DNA of 64,000 nucleotides from Nocardia cyriacigeorgica (GTDB taxonomy: Bacteria > Actinomycetota > Actinomycetes > Mycobacteriales > Mycobacteriaceae). A program made the position numbers and the translations under genes. This document shows, one piece after another, positions 1 through 11,213 of this stretch; position 1 is the first letter of the stretch, and the number at the start of each line of letters is the position of its first letter. The notes beneath the pieces are model-generated. The model searched no databases. It saw only the letters and a program-made list of their open reading frames with translations, and had not been told where the DNA came from. The stretch covers positions 141,164-205,163 of the forward strand of contig NZ_VBUT01000013.1 in the NCBI RefSeq assembly GCF_005863245.1. Reading direction: 5' to 3'.

Positions 1-937
1 CGACGACTCCCCCGGCCTCGGCATCGATATCTACCGCATCCCCGCGTTGTTCCGCGGCCGCCGGGCCGCCGCATTCCAGGCGCTGTACGAACATCTGCCG
101 CTGCGCCTGGCACAGATGCCGTCGGGGCCCGATATGCGCCTGCACCGGCGCTACGGCTTCGGCGATCTCGCCGAATTCACCATGATCGACACCCGGCAGT
201 ACCGGGACCGGCAGGTCTGCGGGGACGGCGGCCTCAGCACCGATTGCACGCGCCGATTCGATGCCGGACGCACCATTCTCGGTCAGCCGCAACGGGATTG
301 GCTGATCGACGGATTCGGCCGGTCACCGGCGCGGTGGCAGATTCTCGGCAACCAGGTCGCGATGAGCCAAAGCGATTACGACCCCGGCCCGGAACTCGAC
401 GTCGGTACCGACGCGTGGGACGGCTACGTCGCCGAGCGCGCGGCCGTCCTCGGCGCCGCCGTCGATCACGGCGTGCGCAACCTCGTCGTCATCACCGGGG
501 ACCGGCACGAGAACTACGCCGCCGATCTGCGCCGCGACCCGGCCGATCCGACGACGCCGGTGGTGGCCGCCGAATTCACCGGCACCTCGATCAGTACCGG
601 CGGTGACGGCGCCGACCTGCCGCACCGCGGCCGCCTCCTGCTCGACGCCAATCCGGATATGAAGTTCTACAACGGGCAGCGCGGATATGTGCGGGTCGAG
701 CTCGACCAGCAGTTGTGGCGCAGCGATTTCCGGGTGCTGCCCTACGTCCGCAGGCCGGGCGCACCGATCGCGACGCGCGCGGCGTTCGTGCTGGAAGACG
801 GACGGCCCGGCGTCGTCGAGGCGTGGCGACCCGACCCCGACGGCGGGCAGAGCATCGCGCGCACGGAACAGATGACGACCGGCGGGGATCGAGCGGCCGA
901 ACCGCCACCGACCGGCGAGCACGACGGGCCGCCGTGA
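1..937 (+). CDS. PhoD-type alkaline phosphatase, 3' part (5' end outside window)
   Basis: The reading frame is open from base 2, so this is the C-terminal part of a longer gene and the first ATG-like codon inside the window is not its start. The visible 311 residues match the catalytic half of the PhoD family: an MIDTRQYRDRQ segment, LGQPQRDWL followed by WQILGNQV, and VVITGDRHENYAADL, which supplies late metal-binding His/Asp residues. PhoD enzymes are secreted, Ca/Fe-dependent phosphomonoesterases or diesterases that release phosphate from organic esters; any Tat signal would lie upstream and cannot be seen. The C-terminus ends in a Pro/Gly-rich tail. No partner gene is visible in this direction; the next gene converges on it. 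Confidence 0.88.
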   Translation, partial: DDSPGLGIDIYRIPALFRGRRAAAFQALYEHLPLRLAQMPSGPDMRLHRRYGFGDLAEFTMIDTRQYRDRQVCGDGGLSTDCTRRFDAGRTILGQPQRDWLIDGFGRSPARWQILGNQVAMSQSDYDPGPELDVGTDAWDGYVAERAAVLGAAVDHGVRNLVVITGDRHENYAADLRRDPADPTTPVVAAEFTGTSISTGGDGADLPHRGRLLLDANPDMKFYNGQRGYVRVELDQQLWRSDFRVLPYVRRPGAPIATRAAFVLEDGRPGVVEAWRPDPDGGQSIARTEQMTTGGDRAAEPPPTGEHDGPP

Positions 938-979
938 ATCACTTTCGTGTGCTCCACCGGCGATACACGTCGACGCCGC

Positions 980-2134
980 TCAGCCGCGATAGCCGTCCTT
1001 GCTGCCCGCCCCGGCCAGCACCCCGCCGGCTCCGGCCAGGGCCGCAAGCCGCTCGTCCTCCGGTGCGGTGATCGCGGTGGAGATCTTCGGCAGGGCGTAC
1101 GGATGGTTGCGGCCGAGCCAGTCGAGCAGTTCCTCACGGACCGCGCACCGCAGTGTCCACACGTCATCGGAGTCGGCGGCCGACATCGCCGCGCGCACCA
1201 CGATATTGGTCGGGGTGGAGTCGGTGACCAGCAGATTCCAGGAGCGACCATCCCAATCGGGCCGCTGCTTCAGGTATTCGTGCAGGTGCTCGCGCAGCAG
1301 GGGCACCGGCGTGCTGTGATCCAGGTGCAGGAACACCGTGCCGGTGAGTTCGGAGCCGCCGCGCGACCAGTTCTCATACGGTTTGCTGTTGAAATAGGAC
1401 ACCGGCATCGTCAGCCGGCGGTCGTCCCAGATCCGCACCGTCAGGAACGCGAGGGTGATCTCCTCGACGGTGCCCATCTCCCCTTCCACCACGACGGTGT
1501 CGCCGATCTTCACCGAATCGCCGAACGCGATCTGCAAACCCGCCATCAGGTTGCTCAAGGTCGACTGCGCGGCCACACCGGCGATGATGCCGATCACACC
1601 GGCCGAGGCCAGCAGTGAGGTGCCGAGCGTGCGCAGGCCGGGAAACAGCAGCAGGATCGCCACCGCGGCCGTGGTCACCACCAGCACCGAGGTGACGATG
1701 CGGCGCACCAATCCGAGCTGGGTGCGCAGCTGCCGCACCCGCGCCACGTCACGGGTGCGCTGGGCGTAGCGGCTCAAGGTGTTGTCGGCCACCGCGTCGG
1801 CGGCCCGGATCACCAGCCAGACCGCGGCCATGATCGCCATCGTGGCCAGCACATTGCGGATCACCGCGTCCTGGCGTAATTCCAGCTCCGCCAACGGGTA
1901 GGTCGCGTGCAGCGCCACCGCACCGAGCAAGACCTGCAACGGCATCCGCACCCGCCGCAGCAGCAGCGGCAGCCGGGTGTCCGGGCGTTTGCGTGCGGAG
2001 AACCGCATCAGCCGATCGAAGAGCAGACCGGCAACCACGGTGAGCGCGAGGGTCCCGCAGCAGACGATGAGCGGCCGTAGTACATCCTCCAAGGCGAAAG
2101 CTCCTTGTCGTTGGTCGTCAGACGTCCAACGCAC
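980..2134 (-). CDS. MscS-family mechanosensitive ion channel protein
   Basis: A 384-residue membrane protein with about four or five hydrophobic segments in the first 200 residues, followed by the MscS pore-lining helix (ASAGVIGIIAGVAAQSTL) and the beta domain (FGDSVKIGDTVVVEGEMGTV then EITLAFLTVRIWDDRRL). These are standard MscS landmarks, and the family opens on membrane tension to release solutes during hypo-osmotic shock. The length fits the enlarged actinobacterial MscS type rather than the 286-residue E. coli protein. It lies 125 bases downstream of the Clp ATPase gene on the same strand, so read-through is possible but tight coupling is not indicated. The exact start is uncertain. Confidence 0.9.
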   Translation of the reverse strand: MRWTSDDQRQGAFALEDVLRPLIVCCGTLALTVVAGLLFDRLMRFSARKRPDTRLPLLLRRVRMPLQVLLGAVALHATYPLAELELRQDAVIRNVLATMAIMAAVWLVIRAADAVADNTLSRYAQRTRDVARVRQLRTQLGLVRRIVTSVLVVTTAAVAILLLFPGLRTLGTSLLASAGVIGIIAGVAAQSTLSNLMAGLQIAFGDSVKIGDTVVVEGEMGTVEEITLAFLTVRIWDDRRLTMPVSYFNSKPYENWSRGGSELTGTVFLHLDHSTPVPLLREHLHEYLKQRPDWDGRSWNLLVTDSTPTNIVVRAAMSAADSDDVWTLRCAVREELLDWLGRNHPYALPKISTAITAPEDERLAALAGAGGVLAGAGSKDGYRG

Positions 2135-2259
2135 AGGCTACCGATGACGCTCACCGCCGCAGGCCCGCGCGGCGGCACCGAGCGATCAGCGCTCGCTCAC
2201 CAGCGACGGAGTCCACCGACCGGCCTCCGGCGAGCCGAATGCCGGTCGGCGCACCGAAA

Positions 2260-4725
<2,466 letters not shown>

Positions 4726-5061
4726 GGTCACATCCCATCTCGGCGTTACCGACTGCGGTCATCCGCGCCGACGGGCCGTGGCCGGCGCCTGCTGCACAAC
4801 GCGACACTCCTTTCGGCTCGCACCTACCGCTTGCCCTCGGGAATCCGCGCGGTGCCCGGCGCGATCCGGTCCGCCGCACGACTCCCCGGTAGCGGCGGGC
4901 GATCAGTGCGTTCGACGACGCCCACCCACCCGGTGGGAAACTCTCGGCGACCGCGATCCGCAGGTACTCGCCCACCTGTGCCAGTAGTTCGGCAACTGGG
5001 CGTCAGCTTACGCGGTTCACCCTCAGCGCGCGGCTATCCGAGAGCAACCGGGCATGCACCC
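4726..5061. other. Intergenic region upstream of the Clp ATPase
   Basis: These 336 bases lie between the NmrA-type gene and the Clp ATPase gene, both on the minus strand, and must hold the clp promoter. I found no HspR-type (HAIR) inverted repeat, no clear -10/-35 pair, and no open frame with a credible start. A minus-strand frame from 4975 runs into the clp gene out of register and has no recognisable product. Confidence 0.5.
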
Positions 5062-5910
5062 TCACTGCGCGCGGGCGGTTTCGGCCAGCAGTTCGGCGAA
5101 ATCCTTGGCGGGGTGGCCGGTGAGCCGGGGCACGGTATCGGTGACGACGTCCAGCTCGCCGGTGGCCATGGCCTGATAGGAGCTCACCCAGCCCGCGACC
5201 TCCCAGTCCTCGGCGCCGTAGCCCGCCCGGCTCGCATACGCCTCATCCAGGGATTCGGCGTGGTAAGTGACGGTGCGGCCGGTCGCTTCGCTGATCATGG
5301 CGGCGGCTTCGGTCAGGGTGATCGCGCGCGGACCGGTGACGTCGTAGGTGTGGCCGTCGTGGCCGGTGCCGGTGAGCACTGCCGTCGCGACGTCGGCGAC
5401 ATCGTCGCGGGCGACGGCGCCGATCCGGCCGTCACCGGCGGGACCGCGGATGACCCCGTCCTCGCCGGCCAGCAAGGGCAGCATGTCCTGGTAGAAATTG
5501 TCCCGCAGGAAGGTGAAATCCAGCCCGCTGGAACGGATTTCCTGCTCGGTCCACCAGTGGTCGCGGCCGAAGGTGAAGGTGCACTCGGGTGCGGCGCCGA
5601 CGAAGGAGACGTAGACGATGCGGCACACGCCCGCGTCGACGGCCGCGCGCACGACGGCTCGCTGCTGGTCGGCCCGGTCGCGTGACTCGCTCGCCGAGAC
5701 GAACAAGAACGTGCCCACCCCCTCGAGCGCCGCGCGCACACCCGCCGGATCGGCGTAAGCGGCGGCGACGAAATGCGCGCCGGGCAGCTGCGGCGCCCGG
5801 GCGGCATTGCGGCCGAGCAGCCGTTGCTCGATGCCCTCGGCCGCCAGCCGACGCGCCACCCGTCCCCCGATCGCCCCCGTCGCCCCACTGACTGCGATCA
5901 GCTCGCTCAT
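5062..5910 (-). CDS. NmrA-like NAD(P)-binding oxidoreductase (SDR atypical)
   Basis: A 282-residue protein beginning with a Rossmann fold: GATGAIGGRVARRL supplies the glycine-rich dinucleotide loop and an Arg later in LLGRNAARAP fits NADP(H) preference. The remainder (VSFVGAAPE, FLRDNFYQDMLP, YDVTGPRAITLTEAA) is typical of the NmrA/QOR2-like atypical short-chain reductases, which reduce quinones or act as redox sensors. Substrate cannot be inferred. The start is ATG at 5910. It is transcribed toward the Clp gene with a 336-base gap and appears monocistronic. Confidence 0.88.
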   Translation of the reverse strand: MSELIAVSGATGAIGGRVARRLAAEGIEQRLLGRNAARAPQLPGAHFVAAAYADPAGVRAALEGVGTFLFVSASESRDRADQQRAVVRAAVDAGVCRIVYVSFVGAAPECTFTFGRDHWWTEQEIRSSGLDFTFLRDNFYQDMLPLLAGEDGVIRGPAGDGRIGAVARDDVADVATAVLTGTGHDGHTYDVTGPRAITLTEAAAMISEATGRTVTYHAESLDEAYASRAGYGAEDWEVAGWVSSYQAMATGELDVVTDTVPRLTGHPAKDFAELLAETARAQ

Positions 5911-6013
5911 GGGTCGATCGTATGGGTGGGCGGCGGTGGTGCGGCGAACCTCGAGGCGGCGGCGAGTCGGTTGCCGCCGCAGGATCTGCGCCGAACACCG
6001 GCCGGTTCGACGC

Positions 6014-7225
6014 TTACTGCCGGTAGGTCGCCAGGAACCGCCCGATCCGTTCGATGATGGCCTCGAGGTCGTCGGCGTGCGGCAGCGTGACGATGCGGAA
6101 GTGATCGGGCCGCGGCCAATTGAAGCCGGTGCCCTGCACGATGTGCAGCTTCTCTTGCAGCAGCAGATCGAGCACCAGCTTCTCGTCGTCGACGATCGGG
6201 TACACGTCGAGGTCGATCTTGGGGAACGCGTAGAGCGCGCCCTTGGGCTTCACGCACGAAATGCCCGGGATGGCGTTGAGCGCCTCCCACGCGCGATCGC
6301 GCTGCTCACGCAGCCGTCCACCGGGCAGGGTGAGATCGTAGATGCTCTGATGCCCGCCGAGGGCGGCCTGAATCACCTGCTGGCCGGGCACATTCGCGCA
6401 CAGGCGCAGCCCGGCGAGCATGGTCAGCCCTTCCAGGTAGTTCGCGGCGTGCTGAGTCGGACCCGACACCACCATCCAGCCGGACCGGAAACCGGCGCAG
6501 CGGTAGCCCTTGGACAGGCCCGAGAAGGTCAGGCACAGCAGGTCGGGAGCCAGGGCGGCGGTCGCGGTGTGGATGCCGCCGTCGTAGTAGATCTTGTCGT
6601 AGATCTCGTCGGAGAACACGATCAGGTTGTGGCGGCGCGCCACTTCGAGAATGTCGCGCAGGACATCCTGCGAATACACCGCGCCGGTGGGATTGTTCGG
6701 ATTGATGATCACGATCGCGCGGGTGCGTTCGGTGACCTTGGACTCGATATCGGCGACATCGGGGAACCAGTCGGCGGATTCGTCGCACATGTAATGCACC
6801 GGCCTGCCGCCGTTGAGCGCGGTGGCGGCGGTCCACAGCGGGAAATCCGGTGCGGGAACCAGCACTTCGTCGCCGTTTTCCAGCAGGGCGGTCATGGCCA
6901 TCATGATCAGTTCGGAGACGCCGTTGCCGAGGAATACCTCCTCGACGTCGACGTCGGGCAGGCCGAGCGTCTGGTAGTACTGCACGACCGCGCGCCGAGC
7001 CGACAGCAGCCCTTTGGAACCGGTATAGCCACTCGAACTCGGCAGTGTCCGCACGATGTCCTGCAAGATCTCCTCGGGCGCTTCGAACCCGAACGGCAGC
7101 GGGTTGCCGGTGTTGAGTTTGACGACGTGATGTCCCTCGGCTTCCAGGCGCGCGGCATGCTCGGCCACCGGGCCGCGAATCTCGTACGACACTCCCGACA
7201 ACTTGCTCGACTGCTTGACCTGCAT
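6014..7225 (-). CDS. alaA: Alanine transaminase-type PLP aminotransferase (AlaA/AlaT)
   Basis: About 403 residues that align along their length with E. coli AlaA as I recall it: QSSKLSGVSYEIRGPV at the N-terminus, NTGNPLPFGF, VPAPDFPLWTAA, IINPNNPTGAVYS, and the PLP lysine in SGLSKGYRCAGFRSGW. The family transfers amino groups between alanine/pyruvate and glutamate/2-oxoglutarate in the cytosol. I place the start at ATG 7225: AGAGG stands 6 bases upstream, while the ATG at 7231 directly abuts that ribosome site. It is divergent from an HxlR regulator with an operator pair between them, so redox or electrophile control is plausible. Confidence 0.9.
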   Translation of the reverse strand: MQVKQSSKLSGVSYEIRGPVAEHAARLEAEGHHVVKLNTGNPLPFGFEAPEEILQDIVRTLPSSSGYTGSKGLLSARRAVVQYYQTLGLPDVDVEEVFLGNGVSELIMMAMTALLENGDEVLVPAPDFPLWTAATALNGGRPVHYMCDESADWFPDVADIESKVTERTRAIVIINPNNPTGAVYSQDVLRDILEVARRHNLIVFSDEIYDKIYYDGGIHTATAALAPDLLCLTFSGLSKGYRCAGFRSGWMVVSGPTQHAANYLEGLTMLAGLRLCANVPGQQVIQAALGGHQSIYDLTLPGGRLREQRDRAWEALNAIPGISCVKPKGALYAFPKIDLDVYPIVDDEKLVLDLLLQEKLHIVQGTGFNWPRPDHFRIVTLPHADDLEAIIERIGRFLATYRQ

Positions 7226-7259
7226 GGACATCCTCTTCTCGAAACGGCTGCCGCTACTG

Positions 7260-7299
7260 TACTTGGAAATCCCAAGTATGCACTTTGATTTTCCAAGTA
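7260..7299. promoter_or_regulatory. Paired HxlR-type operator between alaA and the regulator gene
   Basis: A perfect inverted repeat TACTTGG-N5-CCAAGTA spans 7260-7278. A second copy with the same 5-base spacer, CACTTTG-N5-CCAAGTA, spans 7281-7299; its left arm matches 5 of 7 bases. The centres are 21 bp apart, two helical turns, so two dimers could bind one face. HxlR-family regulators bind palindromes of this kind. The second copy ends 18 bases before the regulator start and the first lies about 35 bases upstream of the alaA start, so both genes could be controlled. Confidence 0.75.
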
Positions 7300-7317
7300 C
7301 TGCGTTAGAGTGGCCGG

Positions 7318-7899
7318 GTGCCACGCCGAAGTTACGACCATCACTGTGCGGTGAGCCGCGCGCTCGAGATCGTCGGGGACCGCTGGAATCTGCTGGTAGT
7401 GCGCGAACTCACCGCCGGCCCGCGCCGCTACAGCGATCTGTTCGCCGACCTGCCCGGCATCAGCACCGATGTGCTCGCCGCCCGGCTCAAGGACCTCGAA
7501 CGCGACGGGATTCTCACCAAGCGCCGGGTCGGGCCGCGCGCGACGACGGCGTTGTACGAGCTCACCGACACCGGTGCGGCCTTGCGCCCGGTGCTGGAGG
7601 CGCTGTCGGTGTGGGGGACGCCGCTGCTGGGTGAGCGCCGCAGCACCGATGCGGTGCGCGCGCACTGGTTCGCCTTGCCGCTGGGGCGGGCGGTGGCCGA
7701 GGTGGTGTCGAGCGGGACGGTCACCGTGTACATCGGTGATACGACGTTCCACTACGTCATCGACGCGACCGGGCTCACCCATCACGATGGCGCGGCCGAG
7801 AATCCGGATCTCGAAGTGCGCCTGGATCTGGGCACAGCCACCGAAATCGCCAAGGGCACACGGGGACTGGCCGATATACTCGCCGAAAGCCGCGCCTGA
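7318..7899 (+). CDS. HxlR-family winged-helix regulator with C-terminal SCP2-like extension
   Basis: A 193-residue protein starting at GTG 7318. Residues about 8-95 are an HxlR winged helix: Cys-containing N-terminus HHCAVSRALEIVGDRWNLLVV, then recognition region YSDLFADLPGISTDVLAARLKDLERDGIL. The single N-terminal Cys (residue 9) is the position where redox-sensing HxlR proteins carry their reactive thiol. The last ~90 residues resemble the sterol-carrier-like extension found on longer actinobacterial members. The paired palindrome just upstream suggests autoregulation and joint control of divergent alaA. Ligand or stress signal is unknown. Confidence 0.9.
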   Translation: MPRRSYDHHCAVSRALEIVGDRWNLLVVRELTAGPRRYSDLFADLPGISTDVLAARLKDLERDGILTKRRVGPRATTALYELTDTGAALRPVLEALSVWGTPLLGERRSTDAVRAHWFALPLGRAVAEVVSSGTVTVYIGDTTFHYVIDATGLTHHDGAAENPDLEVRLDLGTATEIAKGTRGLADILAESRA

Positions 7900-8100
7900 A
7901 CTTCCGCGCGATATCCGTGCCTTCGCCGTGCGCAGCGTTCCGACCGCGCCCGCTGACGCGCTTGCCGGTCCTTGTGACCCGCCCCAGCCGGATTCTCGCT
8001 GAGCTGGCGCGGTTCCCAACAAATCCCGGATCCGGCGTTCACCGCGCCCGCACTCCCCTACCGTCGGACCCAGCGACAGGCGGGTATTCGGAGGTGTCCG

Positions 8101-9141
8101 GTGAGCATCGGTTCCAGCCGCATCCGGTGGCGGGTGATGAGCGTGCTGGTGCCGCTGGCCGTGGTCGCCGCCCTGTGCTCTGCTGGCGAATCGGCGATCG
8201 CGGCGGGCGCGCCCGACCTGCCGATCCCGGCCGGAACCCAGCACGCACCCGATGGTTCCCGCATCGTCGCCATCAGCCGAGGCGCCGACGGATTCCTCGA
8301 TGTGCGGGTGCACTCGACCGCCATGCATACCGATATCACCGTGAAAGTGCGTCCGGCGCCTCGCGATTCCGAACCCGCGCCGGTGCTGTATCTACTCAAT
8401 GGTGCCGACGGCGGCGCCGACCGGAACTGGACCAACGCCACCGATATCGCCGATTTCCTCGCCGACGAACAGGTAACCCTGGTGGTCCCGATGGGCGGGC
8501 GCGGCAGCTATTTCACCGACTGGCGCGCCGACGACCCGGTGCTGGGTAAACAACGCTGGACCACATTCCTCACCGAGGAACTGCCGCCGATCATCGACAG
8601 CGCCTTTCGCGGAACCGGGAAGAACGCCATCGCAGGCATTTCCATGGCGGGCACCGCGGTGTTCCAGCTCGCCCTGGCCGCTCCGGACCTGTACCAGGCC
8701 ATCGGCTCCTACAGCGGATGCGTGCAGACCAGCGATCTGAGCGGTCGCGCCCTGATCACCGCGGTGGTCGCCAGCAATGGCGGAAATCCGGCGAACATGT
8801 GGGGCGCCAGCCGTGAGGTATGGGCCGCCAAGGACCCCTACCTACACGCTGCCGACCTGCGCGACACCGCCATCTACGTCGCTACCGGCACCGGACTACC
8901 CGGCCCGCTCGACAACCTGCCCGCCGCGGGCGACCCGCTCTCGCTCGCCTACCAGCTCGTCTTCGGCGCACCACTGGAACAAGTCACCCATGTCTGCACC
9001 CAGCGCCTGCGCGACCGCTTCCAGGAACTCGCCATCCCCGCCACCTTCGACTTCCGCGACACCGGAACGCATTCGTGGGGGTACTGGGAGCAGGACCTGC
9101 ACCGATCCTGGGAGCTGTTCCGGGCGGCGCTGGCCGAGTAA
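8101..9141 (+). CDS. Secreted antigen-85-like esterase / mycolyltransferase-family protein
   Basis: A 346-residue protein from GTG 8101 with GGAGGTG 5 bases upstream. Residues 1-34 form a signal peptide (Arg-rich start, hydrophobic VLVPLAVVAALCSA, AIAAG cleavage region). The mature part has the alpha/beta-hydrolase layout of the corynebacterial mycolyltransferase group: VLYLLNGADGG, nucleophile Ser in GISMAG, and terminal His in GTHSWGYW. Family members transfer mycolic acids to trehalose or arabinogalactan outside the membrane. The acidic triad residue found in antigen 85 is not obvious in GTGLPGPLDN, so esterase activity on another substrate is possible. It converges on the small secreted gene at 9182. 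Confidence 0.88.
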   Translation: MSIGSSRIRWRVMSVLVPLAVVAALCSAGESAIAAGAPDLPIPAGTQHAPDGSRIVAISRGADGFLDVRVHSTAMHTDITVKVRPAPRDSEPAPVLYLLNGADGGADRNWTNATDIADFLADEQVTLVVPMGGRGSYFTDWRADDPVLGKQRWTTFLTEELPPIIDSAFRGTGKNAIAGISMAGTAVFQLALAAPDLYQAIGSYSGCVQTSDLSGRALITAVVASNGGNPANMWGASREVWAAKDPYLHAADLRDTAIYVATGTGLPGPLDNLPAAGDPLSLAYQLVFGAPLEQVTHVCTQRLRDRFQELAIPATFDFRDTGTHSWGYWEQDLHRSWELFRAALAE

Positions 9142-9161
9142 TCGAATCTCGGCCGGCGCAC

Positions 9162-9179
9162 GCCGATCTCGGGATCGGC
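9162..9179. terminator. Hairpin between convergent genes
   Basis: Perfect inverted repeat GCCGATC-TCGG-GATCGGC between the stops of two convergent genes. There is no marked T-run on either side, so this is an I-shaped hairpin of the kind common in mycobacteria rather than a canonical terminator. Confidence 0.55.
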
Positions 9180-9181
9180 CC

Positions 9182-9412
9182 CTAGGAACCAGCCGAACCG
9201 GAGCCGAGCAGTTCGGGCAGGTCGATGAGCAGGAACTTCACCAGCGGACTCGTGCATCCTTGCGCGCCGCAGCCGACATCGGCGGAGCCGAGCATGGGGC
9301 CGTCGACGAATGCCTGCTGTGGTGCCGCAGAAGCGGTCGTCGCGGTGGCGAGCTGGGCCGCAGGTAAGAGTGCGGCAGTGACGGCTATCGCGACGAAAGT
9401 GCGTTTCAACAT
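9182..9412 (-). CDS. Small secreted protein with two cysteines
   Basis: A 76-residue protein with a clear signal peptide: MLKRTFVAIAVTAALLPAAQ, then a small-residue region ending ASAAPQ at about residue 30. The mature peptide of roughly 45 residues contains GCGAQGC, two cysteines three residues apart that could pair outside the cell, and a hydrophobic KFLLIDLPELL stretch. No family was recognised. It is transcribed alone and converges on the esterase gene; sense codon use and the signal peptide support a real gene. Confidence 0.7.
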   Translation of the reverse strand: MLKRTFVAIAVTAALLPAAQLATATTASAAPQQAFVDGPMLGSADVGCGAQGCTSPLVKFLLIDLPELLGSGSAGS

Positions 9413-9504
9413 GCCCTCCAGGGTGTGCCGGCTTCCCGACCCCGACGAAGGCCAGGGGTGATCAGGAGATCGCGGAAGACCCCGATCCCGTGGACCGCTA
9501 TCGC

Positions 9505-10905
9505 TCAGTCGAAGGGGCGCAGGCCGATCATGGTGCGTGGTGCGGCGAAGACATAGCGGCCCTCGCCCATGGCGGTGAGTTCGCCGCTGTCGGTGAAAGC
9601 GTCCGGGTCGGCGTCGATGGCGCGGAACGGCGCGTCCCAGAGGACGGCGCCGGTGCGCGGGTCGAGGGCGTAGATGCCGGTCGGGTCGGTGAACACCGCT
9701 GTGCCGTCGCGCCAGTCGTGCAGGGTGCCGTGACGGTCGGTGGGAGTGCGCCAGAGGCGTTGTCCCGTCCGCAGATCCAAGCCGGAGGTGGTCGCGGCAA
9801 AGGGATCGTGGAGCAGGGCGATATCGCCGAGTATGCCGATCGCGGTGCCGGTGACGGCGGCGCCGTCACCCGCATCGGGTGCGGTGGCGAGCAGATCGGG
9901 GCTGGTCCAGCGGACGGTTCCGTCGCGGCGGTCGACAGCCGTATCGCCCAGCAGGATGGGAATGGTGTCGTCGGCGGGGCGGTCGAGGGTCGGATCGCTG
10001 ACCGCCGGCCCGCCGGTGGTGGCGAGGGTGCGGCCTGCACGGTCGAGCAGGTCGGTGCGGGTCGCCCCGCTGCCATCGCATCGGGTGTCGACGCGGATCA
10101 CGAGGGCATCGAATGCCGGTGTGTGGTGCGAACATCCGTCGAGCCGGGCAGTCCAGGTGGGTTCGCCGGTGCGCAGGTCGAATCCGGCCATGTCGGCGCC
10201 GAGGGTGAACACACCTTGGCCGTGGGAGACATCGAGCGCATCCCATGGCAGGTCTTCCCAGAAGGTGCCCATGGTGTACGGCCGGGTCCAGTAGGCGTCG
10301 GGGTCGGCGAGGTTGCCCGAATGCACGCGTACGTCATCGGATTCGACATCACCCTCGGCGATGTACAGGCGGTCGCCGGTGGCGGCGAGGGCGAACACGT
10401 GCCAGTCCAGTGGTGTGCGGGTGACCGTTCCATCGGCGAGGTCGAATCCGATCAGCGCGGAATCCTCGGCCGAGAACCCGGTGTAGCAGACGAGCGCGCC
10501 GTCGACCGGTTCGGCTGCGCACCCGCCGAGGCCGGTTGCCGGCGCTTCCCACTGTGTCGCTCCGGTCGCGGCATCGAGGCCGTAGAGTTTCGGCTCTCGG
10601 AGCGACATGGCGTCGTGGTCGTAGACTCCGATCACCGTGACCAGCGTGTCACCGGCGTCGAGGAAACCCGCGCCGCCGAAGTCGAATTCGGTGCCGCCGA
10701 CCGGGTTACGGAATTCGGCGCCGGGCGCGCCGTACAGGGCTGCTGCGTCGATCGACCATCCCAGACCCGGTGCGGCGTCATTGGTTCCGGTGATCTTGCG
10801 GGTGGTGTCGTCCGGAGACATCAGCACCGCCACCGCGCCCGCGCTGGTGACGACCGCGGCGACGGCGGCGAGGACGAGGTTGCGAACGCCAGGAGCCCAC
10901 GCCAT
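9505..10905 (-). CDS. Membrane-anchored PQQ-like beta-propeller protein
   Basis: A 466-residue protein with one N-terminal membrane segment (residues about 9-29) and an extracytoplasmic beta-propeller. Blade signatures with TG followed by W recur: LYGLDAATGATQW, FDLRTGEPTW, LDLRTGQRLW and YALDPRTGAVLW. Such PQQ-like propellers are mainly scaffolds or binding modules; there are no features showing that PQQ itself is bound. The start codon overlaps the stop of the upstream split gene by one base (TAATG), so translation is likely coupled and the products probably act together at the cell surface. Specific function is unknown. Confidence 0.85.
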   Translation of the reverse strand: MAWAPGVRNLVLAAVAAVVTSAGAVAVLMSPDDTTRKITGTNDAAPGLGWSIDAAALYGAPGAEFRNPVGGTEFDFGGAGFLDAGDTLVTVIGVYDHDAMSLREPKLYGLDAATGATQWEAPATGLGGCAAEPVDGALVCYTGFSAEDSALIGFDLADGTVTRTPLDWHVFALAATGDRLYIAEGDVESDDVRVHSGNLADPDAYWTRPYTMGTFWEDLPWDALDVSHGQGVFTLGADMAGFDLRTGEPTWTARLDGCSHHTPAFDALVIRVDTRCDGSGATRTDLLDRAGRTLATTGGPAVSDPTLDRPADDTIPILLGDTAVDRRDGTVRWTSPDLLATAPDAGDGAAVTGTAIGILGDIALLHDPFAATTSGLDLRTGQRLWRTPTDRHGTLHDWRDGTAVFTDPTGIYALDPRTGAVLWDAPFRAIDADPDAFTDSGELTAMGEGRYVFAAPRTMIGLRPFD

Positions 10906-11213
10906 TACGACACCTCCAGGCCGGGAGCCAGCGCGATGGTTTCGAGCAGAGCCGTCGGCAACGGCTGCGCGGGATCGCCGGCGCGCGAGGATACTTCGAT
11001 CCTGGTGCCGGAGGGGTGGGTCACCGTCACGGTGCGGGTCAGTTCGGTTCCTGGAACGCCCGACCGTGACGCCACCCCGTCCGTGGATTCCTCGGTTTCC
11101 ACGACCGATCCATCGGCCAGTGTCCGGCTGGTGGCGACTCGATCACCGAGCGAGGACGACGGCTCGGTCGAGGTCGGTAGGGGCTGCCCGGTGGTGATCT
11201 CGATGCTCAGCCG
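10905..11213 (-). pseudogene. C-terminal repeat of the membrane-anchored protein at 11207-12253, out of frame
   Basis: This frame encodes about 102 residues beginning RLSIEIT and ending APGLEVS. The stretch mirrors a repeat inside the neighbouring frame, which runs MSVTVRQ to APGLAVTA with the same DGS motif in the middle. It has no ribosome site of its own, and any start codon falls in the antisense-like overlap. The simplest reading is that one base was lost, or two gained, near 11213-11225, detaching the second repeat. The stop overlaps the PQQ-propeller start, so if this end is untranslated, coupling to the propeller gene would also suffer. A sequencing error cannot be excluded. Confidence 0.7.

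Noticed and set aside
8082..8086. GGGTA upstream of the antigen-85-like gene as another SigF promoter
   Set aside because: The -35 position at a 15-base spacing reads GTCG and other spacings give nothing better.
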